A stretch of 64,000 nucleotides of DNA, taken from positions 2,001,001 through 2,065,000 of the forward strand of contig JBAMJR010000085.1 of NCBI GenBank assembly GCA_038501785.1. The letters run 5' to 3'. Below, piece by piece: positions 44,799 through 57,377 of the stretch. A program made the translations under genes and the position numbers. The stretch comes from Myoxocephalus aenaeus (Eukaryota > Chordata > Actinopteri > Perciformes > Cottidae). Every line of letters starts with the position of its first letter. Within the stretch, counting starts at the first letter, position 1. Under the pieces are notes generated by a model. It searched no databases and was not told where the DNA came from. It worked only from the letters and a program-made list of their open reading frames with translations.

Positions 44799-47650
44799 CT
44801 TCTTCTTCTTTGGTGTTTATATTGGTGGTTGGTAAACCACCTTAGCGGTGCATAACCGCCACCTATTGGACTGGAGGGTGGAGCAGGAGATTGACAGTTT
44901 TTTCTTCTTCTATTCCTTCTTTTATTCCTGTTGCTCTTCGGTAATTAATTAGGATATCGTCTACTTTCCGAGATGCCTTTCCCAACAGATTCCCCAATGT
45001 AATATTATGTTTTCCATTGATCAATTTTGATATTAATTCCCTTTTTTCTTGCCAATTCTATAGAGCGTTTGGTATGTCCTATTCTCAGATGGGTAATGAT
45101 CTTCTCCTTTCTTGGGCTCCCGTTTCGTATTCCACCAACACCTACATGTTTTTTAATACTGTACATACTGTAAATATGAGTGTCACAGCAAAGGGTCTGA
45201 ATACTTATGACCATGTGATATTTCAGTTTTTCTTTTTTAATAACTTAGCAAAAATGTCTACATTTCTGTTTTTCTCTGTCAAGATGGGGTGCTGAGTGTA
45301 CATTAATGAGAAATAAAATTAACTTTTTTGATTTTAGCAAATGGCTGCAATGAGACAAAGAGTGAAACATGTAAAGGGCTCTGAATACTTTCCGTACCCA
45401 CTGTATGTCTCCCTGTGTCACTGAAGTCCCAATATGTTTGCCAGGTTTTGAGCATATGGTTCTTAATGATAGAATGAACCTCTCCTTTGCTTAACGGTGC
45501 ATGTATGTCAATTATCTGTTGTTTTAATGATTGTTTAGCCAATACGTCTGTATGTTATTTTCCTTCCAGCCCTACATAAGCAGGAACCCAAAAGGAAGGA
45601 GATATCCAAACCCCTATTATGCAGTCCAAGTAGTATAAAACATGTCATATAATATATCCTGCCTACATGATGACTTTCCAGATGTAATGCTTGATAGTGC
45701 TGCCAATCTATCATAAGCGACTACACTGCATTGATTATTTTCTTACACACATTATAATGCTAACGCCAATTCAAATGCTTGGAGCAGTGTATACTGAAAG
45801 ATGGTCTGATATTCTTTTTCAATGTTATCTCATCATGAGGTATGAAGACTGCAGCACCTCTATGCCCCGTCTCGAGTTCTTTTGATCCATCTGTAAATAT
45901 GAATGTTGTGATAGTGATGGTAAATCTATGGTTTTGTACAATTATTGTTTTCAATACCAGTCTAGGTTTCTCTTTTAGCTGTACTGTTGTATCGATGGAT
46001 GGCATAATGAATCTCCACGGCGGTATTGATGATGATGGAACAGTGGGACTAGACCCATATTTTTGCGCTGTAGTATTCCCTAACACCCAAAACTACAAAA
46101 CCTGGATTCATTACACTCCGGCAAAACAGCCTTTGTAGGGTGTGCTCTACTATGTCCTTGCAGATTAACCCATGCCAACATAAGCTTGACGCTCCAAATG
46201 TGCAGAGGCAGTATTGCTTGAGCCCTTTTGTAGTGTATCAGTGCATCCATTGTGTGGTGAGCTTTTAACTGTCTAATGCTCTATTTCTCATTTGAATTGC
46301 TTTACTACAATTATCATCCCACCACGGCACACTCTTTGGAATAGCTATTTCGGTAACACTTTATAATAACTACACACTATTTAGCATGAGTAAATTGCAG
46401 TTATTGTAAAGGGTTAACGTTATTTCTGTAAAATGGCTGTAACCAACATTTTATTCATTTCTTCCACACCAGTTATATTCTTTCCTATTAGCTTGACAGA
46501 ACTTCATTTAATTTTTGGAATGCGTCAGCTTTACCCAACTTCCCCCTTGGTGTTCTCACTCTCCTATCTTGATGTATCTCTATTCCAATCGTTACTATTG
46601 TAGCGATCACTGTTGACTGCTACCAAACTTTCCAAGAACTAACACCTGCAATTATAGTTTCTGTATTCGGTGTACTGTCATATCTTTGGCCCTATTCATC
46701 ATTATTACACACTAAGCCTTTATTATCCATAAATTCCTCAATTTCACACACATTTGCATCTGTATTATTGCTGTTCCTCCACTTAACATTTCCTCCACTG
46801 CTTCCCGGGTTAGTCCTTTGATTTTAAGGTATTTCTCAGTTGATTTTACTACGATCTTGATCTCTTTACTCTTTTTTGCTTTTCTGTGCTGAGCAGTTTA
46901 TCTATAAACAGTACACACTCCATACCCACAATTAGCATGTCTTTATTGGCAGGTTGCTTGTTGCTCTCTGTTCCCACTGATTTAGGGGCATCTGTCTGCC
47001 TGGACACTTTCTTTACTGCTTCAGCAGATGAAACCCCCTGAACACCTTCATTTGCTGCACCTCTGCCTCTTTCTCGCTGACTTTGCACCCACCATAAACT
47101 GAGCTATGGTCTCCTCCACAATTACAACACTTTAATTTAACTCCTTCTTTACATTTTACATTATCATGTTTGACTGCGCACCATCCACATCTCTGCTTGC
47201 CTTTGCAATTTGCTGCTACGTGATCATATTTTTTGCACTTGCCTTAGTGATGGAGACATATATATGGCTTAACCTCATAACTCATATACCCTATAAAAAT
47301 TTGACATGGTAGTCTGGGCTCATCGAATTTGATCATGACAGTCAGGATGTCACATTTATCTCCATTTCTAGTCGTTTTACTTCCAGCACTGTTGCACCTT
47401 CCACATTATCTTTGATTTGGTCGACTGGCACAAGTGTCGTCTTTTCCTGGAATCACTCCTCAGGTAAACTTTCTTTCATCAGCAATGACCACTGCACTTT
47501 TTTTTATATCATCTATCTTATTTAGTTGTATGGCTTTCCCCTGTTAAGCACTATCCCTGCAGAAAATCAACAATGTTTTCTTAGCATCCTGTTTATTGAT
47601 TTAGTTGGCTGAATTGGGTTCCGAGCACCAAACGATGCACCATCTTGAAA
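44799..47650 (-). mobile_element. Decayed I-type non-LTR retrotransposon (LINE), internally deleted
   Basis: On the minus strand, running from high to low coordinates: an ORF1 zinc-knuckle region at about 47240-47080 (CKKYDHVAANCKGKQRC and KCCNCGGDHSSVYGGCK), a post-endonuclease linker (KSVPWWDDNCSKAI) near 46320, an RNase H segment at about 45910-45830 (FTDGSKELETGHRGAAVFIP), a C-terminal piece (KTWQTYWDFSDTGRH) and, beyond a nested Tc1 end, EKIITHLRIGHTKRS. The tail reads AACCACCAATATAAACACC then (AAG)n. Most of the endonuclease and reverse transcriptase is missing and many stops interrupt the frames, so it is dead. RNase H after the RT region points to the I clade. It is an endogenous retroelement, not a virus. 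Confidence 0.8.
45140..45403 (+). mobile_element. Solo Tc1-type transposon end nested in the LINE
   Basis: The stretch from AGGGTCTGAATACTTATGACC-like sequence (45193 on) through TGTCAAGATGGGGTGCTGAG to GAATACTTTCCGTACCCACTG is the end region of a common fish Tc1 family. It finishes at CCCACTG|TA (45403, then 45404-45405), as expected at a TA target. There is no transposase frame and the left end is truncated. It interrupts the LINE C-terminal coding region, so it inserted later. Confidence 0.75.
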
Positions 47651-48053
47651 GAGTTTAATGATCCCATTATACTCCTCTATCTGCCTATTCCGTTTTCGAC
47701 GATTATTATTCAATGGTTGGTCTACCTTATTTCAAACGCCATCATTCCCGCCACCTATTTCAATTCCCATCTCACTTCCTGATCCGTCACTCCCCTCTGC
47801 CGTCTCCTGTCCATTCACACATCCACCAACTCCCACAGTCGTCTTTCTTCTTCTACTGCTACTTAAAAAAAAAGTCCCACAATAAACGTTGCATTTGTCG
47901 TCATCCTCAGGTTGGAAAGGATTATCATGTTTTTCTTTACAGTTTTTTCTGAATGCTTAAACACTAACAGTGATTCTTGAAGCACGATTTCTGAAACCAT
48001 TAACACTTTTAGCCAATGCATTTACCAAGTGTGCCAAACTGAATGCACGTTCT

Positions 48054-48152
48054 CTGCTTTACACTCAGTTTATAATTTTATAACACACTTTTTGCAAAAC
48101 GGTAAACACAAACCACTGCTTTACACTCAGTTTATAATTTTATAACACACTT
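48054..48152 (+). repeat. 37-bp direct repeat in the transposon's left subterminal region
   Basis: Bases 48054-48090 and 48116-48152 are identical (CTGCTTTACACTCAGTTTAT, then AATTTTATAACACACTT), 62 bp apart. Each is followed by a GCAAAAC-type word. No such pair stands near the right end. Confidence 0.9.
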
Positions 48153-48252
48153 CTAGCAAAACTGTAAACATTTTGCCAATTGCTTTTCCACATTGACACA
48201 TGTGAAAACACTTTTAGATAATGAGTTCACTTACAAATCAGAGCTTGAGCAC

Positions 48253-48260
48253 TATAAATA
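48253..48260 (+). promoter_or_regulatory. TATA box of the transposase gene
   Basis: TATAAATA lies 39 bp before the transposase ATG (48292). The spacing fits a start site within a few bases of the ATG or a very short leader. Confidence 0.5.
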
Positions 48261-48291
48261 GGCCACAGGTAAACATTTGGTTTGGACAACA

Positions 48292-49845
48292 ATGGAGGCC
48301 AATATTGGACAGAGAGTAAGAGGGGTGAGAATTAGAGGCGGAGGAGGAGGAGAAGAAGTAAGAGGAGGAGGAGGAGGAGGAGGAGAAGAAGTAAGAGGAG
48401 AAGGAAGAGGTGAAGTAGGACGGGGGATAAGAAGAGGACGGGGAAGAGGAAGAGGAAGAGGAAGGGGAGTCAGGAACACAATAACTGATGAGATCAGAGC
48501 GACTGTGGTTGACCATGTTGTCAACCATGGGATGACCATGAGGGAGGCTGGGCAACGGGTTCAACCAAATCTGAGCCGCTATACTGTTGCAGGTATCATC
48601 CGGATATTTCGAAATGAGAACCGGTAAGTAACTGTAAGTGCTGTAGACTTACTGGTACAGTAATATGTACTGTACTTTCATAATGAGAAGGATCTATCAC
48701 TAAAACCATTTACGTAAATGTTTTTACAGAACTGCAAGAAAACCAATATCTGGTGGAAGAGGTCGACTTTTCACCCCAGAGCAGGAGACCCACATTGTAA
48801 ATATGGTCATTGCAAATAACTGCATCAGACTCCGAGAACTGCAGGTCCACATACTAGCAGACAACACCATATTCCAAAACGTCAACAGAGTGAGTCTCTC
48901 TGCACTGTCTCGTCTACTGAAACGCAATAGGATTAGGATGAAGCAGCTGTACAGAGTCCCTTTTGAAAGAAACACAGACCGTGTAAAACAACTGAGATAT
49001 GAATATGTGCAGGTAAGCTATACTATCCTATCATTGGTACTGGATCTGGAAGTGTATGGTGCTACATCATATTGACTGATCCCTGTCTTTTCGTACTGTG
49101 CTACATTGTTTTGTCTTGTCTCTTTCAGAGAGTCATGGAGCTAGATGCAGATGCAGTAAATCATGAGCTAATATATGTGGACGAGGCAGGTTTCAACCTT
49201 GCAAAAACAAGGGGCCGCGGCAGAAATATCATCGGACACCGTGCCATCATCAACGTCCCGGGACAACGTGGTGGCAACATAACAATGTGTGCGGCTATTA
49301 GTCAAAACGGCGTCCTTCACCATCATGCAATCCTAGGCCCATACAACACTGCACACATTATCACTTTTCTGGACACCCTCCACAATAGACTAATTCCCAA
49401 TGACCAGGGGCCAGAGCAGCTCAGGTACGTTATCATCTGGGACAATGTTAGTTTCCACCGGGCTGCTCTGGTCTGCAATTGGTTCACAGGTCACCCACTT
49501 TTCATGGCACTCAATCTCCCCCCATACTCTCCGTTCTTGAATCCTATTGAGGAATTCTTCTCTGCATGGCGTTGGAAGGTGTATGATCGCCAGCCCCACC
49601 AACGCATACCCCTTCTACAGGCAATGGAGGAGGCTTGTGGCAACATCGATCAGGGGTCATGCCAGGGCTGGATACGACACTCCAGGCGATACTTTCCACG
49701 CTGCCTAGCTCAAGACAACATCGCATGTGATGTAGATGAAGTCTTATGGCCAGACCCACACAGAAGGCGAGATTTTGCCTCCTGTGTGGGTCTGGCCACA
49801 CAGAAGGCAAAATCTCGAGTTTTTTTCTGCTCTTTTTTTTTCTAA
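48292..49845 (+). CDS. DD35E transposase of the IS630-Tc1-mariner superfamily, three exons
   Basis: Exons 48292-48623, 48730-49012 and 49129-49845 join in phase (2, then 0) across small GT-AG introns of 106 and 116 bp, giving 443 residues. The N-terminus has a Gly/Arg/Glu-rich tract from a GGA repeat, then a helix-turn-helix-like segment (TDEIRATVVDHVVNHG-MTMREAG). The second exon carries a GRGR motif and a second HTH-like segment (CIRLRELQVHIL). The third has the catalytic core: Asp in LIYVDEAGFN, Asp in YVIIWDNVSFHR and Glu in LPPYSPFLNPIEEFF, with 35 residues between the last two. From family knowledge it cuts at TIRs and inserts at TA. No stop or frameshift is seen, so it could be active. 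The last 30 or so residues come from a rearranged hairpin and low-complexity sequence and may not be native. An in-frame GTG-like start further upstream is unlikely. Confidence 0.85.
48336..48470 (+). repeat. GGA/GAA-rich repeat within the transposase exon 1
   Basis: Purine-only triplet repeats encode Gly-Gly-Glu-Glu and then Gly-Arg runs. The tract stays in frame, and could serve as a nucleic-acid-binding RG-rich region or simply be slippage. Confidence 0.85.
49747..49817. repeat. Overlapping hairpins at the transposase 3' end
   Basis: The 17-bp arms 49747-49763 (TGGCCAGACCCACACAG) and 49782-49798 are perfect complements, and 49768-49779 (CGAGATTTTGCC) is complementary to 49806-49817. CACACAGAAGGC occurs twice. 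The pattern looks like a template-switch event, and lies in the last codons of the transposase. Confidence 0.9.
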
Positions 49846-50244
49846 CACAAATGTTATTGTTTTCTTCTACTGCGCTTTTGTTTGTTGTTTGAGTGTTAGG
49901 AACAAAAATTAAACTTTTCTTATTTGTACGCATTTGGATACCTGTGTGTGTATGTGTATTTACTACACAGAAAAAGCAAAAGCCACAAGTGTTTTTCATT
50001 TATACTATCAGTGCGTAGTTGGTGCTTCATGTGCTTATTCAAATGATGGTTTGTGTGTACTGTATTGACACAAAAACAAATGTTTTTCAAAGAGTTTGAA
50101 GAGTTTTGCAAGAATTGTTTGCTTTTGCAAGAGATATATAATGTTTTGCTGGTTTGGTGTAAGGTTTTGTGGTTAGTGTGTAGAGATTTGCAAAAATAGC
50201 CTATAGTTTCAAAGGTAGTGCCTAAGCAATCAGAAAAAACTGTA

Positions 50245-52214
50245 ATAAATGCTACATTTCAGTCAGGACACATGCTCATTTAAAAAGACAAAAAAACAAC
50301 AACAACAACCAGTTAGAAACCCAACTAAACAATTTAGTTATTTAATCAAGGCCTGTATGTGTTATCTTTATCACAGTGTTATAGAGGCCATTTCCCTTGG
50401 TTCGACCAAAATCAAACCCATTATGCAGATTTAACAAATGATCACATTATTTTACAACATTTAAACTTAATCTAGAATGAACTAAATCTCAATCAGGAAA
50501 TACGATTTGAAATACCTCTTTTTTTTTGTTATAATCAAAAACCAGATTGGCATTATTTCTAATAGATTTTGGTCTGTCACACATTCTGGTGCAGGAAATC
50601 AACATCCATATCAAACTTTAACAACAGTAAAGAAAGAAGCCTCGGTGAATTTGTGCATTTCAGCTTTTATCAGCTGGGATTGGAGTCGAGCAACACACTT
50701 TACAAAACTCTTCAGTTTGTACACTTCACTTCATCTTCCCAAACTGTCTTCCCAGTCCTCCCAGTTGGTCAGTGAAAACTGCTCCCCAGGGGAGCTCTGC
50801 CCAATCTGACAGTATAATTCAGCCATTGTGAGGGAATATCTCTGGTGCAGCCTCATTATCACTGATGAACTTCCCTAAGCGCTCATTAAAGCATCTCCCC
50901 ATATTACTGCAGCGGAGAAGTTTTCACAAAGATCAGCTTTAACTGCAAAAATACTTCCACTTCTAAAAACTGCCAAAACTGCCTGTGAGGTCTGGAGATA
51001 TTTCATATTTGTCTGCATTTCTCAGATCTTTGCTCTTTTGCTTGTGAAAGACTCTCTAACAGACTCCAGCCTGTACAACACACATCATTTCATTATACTC
51101 TGAGATTGGATGCACACAGACACCCAACTTTCATGAATTAGGCAAAAACAAAAGGATTGTAAGTAAAAAATAAAAAAGACAGAGTCCATACTAACAGCTT
51201 TCCGTGTTTACAACAACAACAATACCATTTAGGTTTAGTGTACACCATCTTAGTTTAGTGCGTTAGCGTGTTAAAATTGGTAAAAATTCATGGCAATCCG
51301 TCCAATAGTCAATGAAAATATTTCACTAAACAACACAAATATCAACCTCATGGTGGTGCTAGAGAAAAAGAGAGGTGATCACTACGAGTTCCCATTAGTC
51401 CACTATAAAAGCTTTGGAATCAGTGTATAAGGAAATTTGATTAAAGGATTTTACTTCCAGCAAGACTACTACTCTCGACTCCTTACAAAATGTCTTTCCA
51501 TTAAATTGGGTCAAAACTGCTCGATATTCTGAATCCGGAGAATCCATTGTTTTGGGATTCTTTATTGGCGTCAGCAGGAACCGATTCAGCACAAAAGCCA
51601 AAAGACAATGACATCAAACTGGAAATAGAACTGGAGGCCCATTTTATTCTATTTTACAGAGGTGGATCCACTAATCCTGACTAATCAGATGTCTTTCACT
51701 TTTCTCCAACAGGTGTCCTCGTTGAGTTTTTCATTGCTTGTTTTTCCTTCAGCCTCAGTTTATTTATTTACCTGTGTGCTTGAGGCTGACAAGGATTGTG
51801 TGATTTTTTTGCACAGGTGACAATAAGATTGAGTCAATTCATGTAGAACTAGAAAACCTGGTTACATGATATAAATGTTATATTCCTCCCAAGACAGGTG
51901 GGTGTTAAGAATGGAAAGCTTGATCAAAAGAAAAGATCAGAGATATTACCCAACCTAAGATGCTATTGAAGTTAAATGTTGTACACTTCTGGAATGAACT
52001 TCCACTTAACGTGCTGCCATTCAGCCACAGAACCATTAGTGATGTTACGCAATAAGGTAGCTGGCTGTAGTGGAAACAACTTTGAGGTACTTGTATTGAC
52101 TTGTATTTTCTGTGACGTCATACTTTTTACTCAACAACATTTATTTGATTACTTTTTATTTGATTAATAAAAAATTTAAAAAAATCAGCACATACTGTAT
52201 GATGTATTATTACA
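50245..52214. other. Region without recognised features between two transposons
   Basis: About 2 kb of AT-rich sequence with short open frames only (longest about 100 codons at 50507-50809). I see no gene, RNA or complete repeat. Confidence 0.6.
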
Positions 52215-53734
<1,520 letters not shown>

Positions 53735-53877
53735 CTATTACACGTTTAGATAATACTGTATTGATCCCTGGGGGGAATTCACAAGCAGTTAAAGTTATTT
53801 AAATGATCCCCACCTTTAATGCATCAATACATATAATGCAATACAATTAGATAGATACATTATTATGAAATAATGAG

Positions 53878-54628
53878 TGTTACGGACGGTGTCCTATGTT
53901 TCTGGCCTGTGTACATGTATTGTGTTTTGTGCTATTGCTTTGCTGTTGTTTTTGTCTCCCCCTCCTGTTGTCTCTCATACTTCACAGATGTACACACCTG
54001 GTTCCTGTCATCCAATCACCCCACCTGTTCCAGATCTCCAATCAACCAGTCCCCCTGTTAATAGTCCTGTTTGTTTGTTGCGGCACTCTGCCTTGGGTCT
54101 CTGGCCGTGGTGGTTGCGTTGTGAGCTGTGGCAGAGCTCGGTTTGAGCGCTGCCAGGTTGTGAGCACTTGCTTGCTTGCTTGCCTGTTTGTTTTATGGTT
54201 TGTCTTTAGTTATATCCCCCTCATTTAAACTTCCTGTCTTGTGAGCAGCCTACTTTCCTTTGTTGTTGTCTTTGTCAATTCCCTTTGTTGTGCGCACAGG
54301 GCCAATGAGGACAGGTAAGATACCCTGGGGTTTACATACTGCATACACGTAGGTTTACTTGTTGTTAATACCCTAGGTTAGAGTGAGCACCACCTCCTGT
54401 ACTTTTGGGTGCAAAGCACCTGTAAATGGGGGGGCAATGGGTTTTTGTTAAGTTCTTTTCTTTGGTGCCACTGACAGTCCTTGTTGTTCCCTGTGTTGCG
54501 TTTTTTTTTGTAAATAAATACTTTATTATCATCTACGGACCCCGGCGTTTTGTGTGGCTGTACCCTCCCTTGTCCTAACCTGCTGTTTTTATGTTGCGTC
54601 CCACTCCGAGCCACCACAGGGCGTAACA
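53878..54628 (+). mobile_element. Solo LTR of a retrotransposon
   Basis: The block starts TGTTACGGACGG and ends CAGGGCGTAACA, so it has TG...CA ends inside a short inverted repeat. It is flanked by identical 5-bp duplications ATGAG (53873-53877 and 54629-54633). An AATAAATACTTT signal stands about 110 bp before the right end, as in R-U5. No gag-pol sequence is next to it; the internal part was presumably lost by LTR recombination. Open frames inside are chance. Confidence 0.85.
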
Positions 54629-54829
54629 ATGAGTACATTTTACTTTTGATACTTGCATTAGAGTTTAGCAGTCTGGAGTATTTTTGTTGATATATAAGCT
54701 TCAAGTTTTCATAGTTGCATAGTGTGCATAGTTTCATTTTGTGTGTAAATGGAGAAAAACTATAATACAGCATTACTTAATAGTGACCTAATAGAAATGC
54801 ATTTAGATTGCAATCTTCGACATTATTAC

Positions 54830-56290
54830 TTTAAACCCTCATGTTATCTTTGGGGTCAATTTGACCCCATTCAATGTCCAACATCTCTAAATGTATGATT
54901 GACATAATTTGTTTTGCTTCATATTTCATGACTTTTCCTAATTTAATGGGGACAACTGGGTAAACATACAATTAACATGATGATGTTGGTGTACAGGACA
55001 TCGATGTCCTGTACACCAACATCATCATGTTAATGCTGTACGCATCGGTGTTCTTTGGGTTCAATTTGACCCCAGGCTGTTTTAGCTGTATAAAACATAA
55101 AAGAAATATTTTACACATTTGTTTGGGTTGTTTTTAATGGTATTGAGATCACATGCAATTTTCTAATCTTCAAAAAGCTTTAGGCCTGCTAACCTAACAC
55201 TATTACTAGTAATGCGAGAACCACTGTTAGTCCACACGAAATCGGGGAGGGGAAAAATGGTTTTCCATGAAGATATTGATAGTTCACAACATGGGTGGAG
55301 CAAACATGTAAAAGCTTGCACAGCAGCCTTCTAAACCATTTATATTGGTGCACTGTGTGCTCTCTCTTTCTGCTCTCTCAACTGAAAATAACTTCTAAGG
55401 AAAGTTTTTCTGTCAATAAGATGTTTTCACATCTCTTTGACCATGAAAGTGACAGAGAGGAGAATGTGTGTTGAGGAGGTCCCTGATTATGAGGTATCCT
55501 CCTCTGATGAGAATGAGACCCTCAATGTTGACCCTCCTTGACGTCTCTCATCCACCAGCAAACACATTACCTTCCAAACATGGAAACTTATATCTGTCCG
55601 TCTCCTCACTTGAACAACAGGGTAGACTTGATAACAACTAACGTCTATATATTGGTTAAAAATATATAATGTACTCTTACATTTATTTATGTTAATCTGT
55701 TAAAGTATCATAAAGGAAGGTTCTAAACATATATTGTTATATATCTTAATTTTTCAATCTTTATGGAAAATGTGGTTTAGTCTTAGCCGTGGCTGCGTTT
55801 GGACGCTTTCTGTTCACTAGTAGGTTCAAAGTAATACTTACAGATACATACAGACTGGTTGGATTGAAAATAATGTCAAGAAGAGTAACAAAGAACACTT
55901 CCATGAGCTTTCCTCTTCTTTCTTTCTGTGCAGCAGACACAACGCTCCCCGAAACAAAGAGTAGGATAAACTGCATTAGGATTATAACCCTCTCTGTAGT
56001 CATATGATTAATGAAAAAGTTCCACTCCTTCACTGAACCGATTTTGTGACAGCAGATTGATTAAATTCCCAAAGATCCTATGACATATTTACAGTTTCTC
56101 TTTTGAAACAGCAACTGTGTCAGAATAGATGAAAATAAAGTTTATAGAAAAAAGTAAAGTAACCAAGTAACTAGAATTACTAAATCACTGTGTACTCTGT
56201 TACTAGTAGGCTAAAAAAACGTAACCCTCCTGTTACCTTCAAATTTACTAACATATTTTATCCTTGGGGTCAATTTGACCCGAGCAATCC
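54830..56290. repeat. piggyBac-like repeat modules
   Basis: The palindromic core GGGGTCAATTTGACCCC occurs at about 54851, as a one-base variant at about 55059 and again at about 56262. The phrase AACCCTC-TGTTA precedes the first and last in the same orientation, the first right after TTTAA. Near 55445 a frame reads MKVTERRMCVEEVPDYEVSS, then an acidic run, which resembles the N-terminus of fish piggyBac transposases, and stops soon after. I read this as decayed piggyBac-type material, without clean ends. Confidence 0.45.
54971..55034. repeat. Perfect 64-bp palindrome
   Basis: The sequence from ATTAACATGATGATGTTGG to its mirror complement, centred on ACATCGATGT, has 32 + 32 bases with no mismatch and no spacer. 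It sits between the first two GGGGTCAATTTGACCCC-type modules. Confidence 0.97.
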
Positions 56291-56599
56291 AGAAAATGAT
56301 TATAATAAAAAAATATTCCAAGTTTAAGTGTCAGGTATTTTAGTTTGTTGGTTGACTACCTAAATAGCCATTTATGTAAAACAAACAAACAAACATGGAA
56401 TGTGTTGAGAGACATGGTGGCTGGAAATATTGCCCCTCCAGTGTCAGCAGCCCAAAGGCTTGCTGTTGCTTCTACTTTTGACTTGTGCACTCCGGCCAGA
56501 ATGAGCAGAATGAGCAACGCTCCGCTGTCACAAGGACCGCTACAGGAAAACATTCCTGTCTACGGCATTACGACTTTATAATAAGTCACCGCTTGCCAG

Positions 56600-56996
56600 A
56601 TCCTCTGACTGATTAATCACTGTACATGTTTATGTTTATCTACACTTCACACTTATTACACATATTACATACACAATTTGCATTTTTGCACTCTCCTAAT
56701 TGTTTGTTATTGTTTGTTTATCTACACCTCACACACTTAATATACACATACATACTTGCACTTTTGCACTTCTACTGTTTAAGTTTAATTTAATTCCTAA
56801 ATTAATACTCTTTTTTTTTTAATACTCTTTTTTCTTTCATCCCAGTTATTTTTACTTTTATTTCATTAGTATTATTATTGTATATATCTTTCATCCCTGC
56901 TGTTTTTGTATCTTATTTTTTGTCTGTAAATTGCTGCTACTCGACACCAAATTTCCCCTTGGGGATTAATAAAGTATATATTCATTCATTCAACCC
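56600..56996 (+). repeat. 3' end of a LINE (non-LTR retrotransposon)
   Basis: It ends AAATTTCCCCTTGGGGATTA ATAAAGTATATATTCATTCA, the typical LINE tail of fish (stem-loop TTCCCCTTGGGGA, AATAAAG and a short tandem ATTC tail), preceded by TTGCACTTTTGCAC-type and CTACACCTCACAC-type repeats. There is no coding part, so the copy is 5' truncated. Confidence 0.65.
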
Positions 56997-57214
56997 AATG
57001 TAGGCCTGCAAGTGGGCCACATCCAAGTCTTTCCAACTGTCCCCATACACGCGCCTCCCCTCTAAATGTGGCATCTCAAGTATATCCTTTTCGATTGATG
57101 GTGTTATGAAGAGCTTAAGTGCTCATTGTATGTCTTGGACATGGATGACAGCGTCTCTGGTGGGGCCTGGAACCATTTGATGACATTAACAGCACTAGTC
57201 GGTTTGTAACATCG

Positions 57215-57223
57215 TATATAAAG
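57215..57223 (+). promoter_or_regulatory. TATA box of the first stefin gene
   Basis: TATATAAAG stands 155 bp upstream of the ATG at 57378. No other TATA is closer, so a leader of about 120-130 nt is inferred. Confidence 0.5.
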
Positions 57224-57377
57224 AAACCCCCCTACGCTGATGGTATAACCCATGATTCAGCGTCACGTGATTCTGTGACACTTCCTGAACAGCTCGCTGA
57301 TACAAAACCCTTGGACGTATAAAAGTAAACGCGTTTTCCTTCGTTTTTTTGTGCAAATTCTCTCCAGTAAAACTGTC

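Larger units (their letters stand above)
47940..50242 (+). mobile_element. Near-intact Tc1/mariner-superfamily DNA transposon (DD35E type)
   Basis: Terminal inverted repeats begin CAGTTTTTTCTGA on both ends and match at 24 of 27 positions (47940-47966 against 50242-50216 reversed). TA lies on both sides (47938-47939 and 50243-50244). The 2,303-bp body holds a 37-bp direct repeat in its left arm (48054-48090 and 48116-48152), a TATA-type TATAAATA at 48253 and a transposase gene with two introns. GCAAAAC and TTTTGCAA words cluster in both subterminal regions and may be binding sites. CAGT ends, TA target and the DDE pattern place it in the IS630-Tc1-mariner superfamily. Confidence 0.9.

Noticed and set aside
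48238..48564. Ser/Pro-rich minus-strand frames
   Set aside because: They mirror the GGA-rich transposase exon on the other strand.
53877..54228. Three overlapping plus-strand frames of 62-110 codons
   Set aside because: They lie inside the solo LTR and have no retroviral or host protein features.
56345..56581. 78-codon plus-strand frame (NIAPPVSAAQRLAVASTFD)
   Set aside because: It has a protein-like composition but I recognise no family, and both sides are repeat sequence; kept only as a possible transposon fragment.
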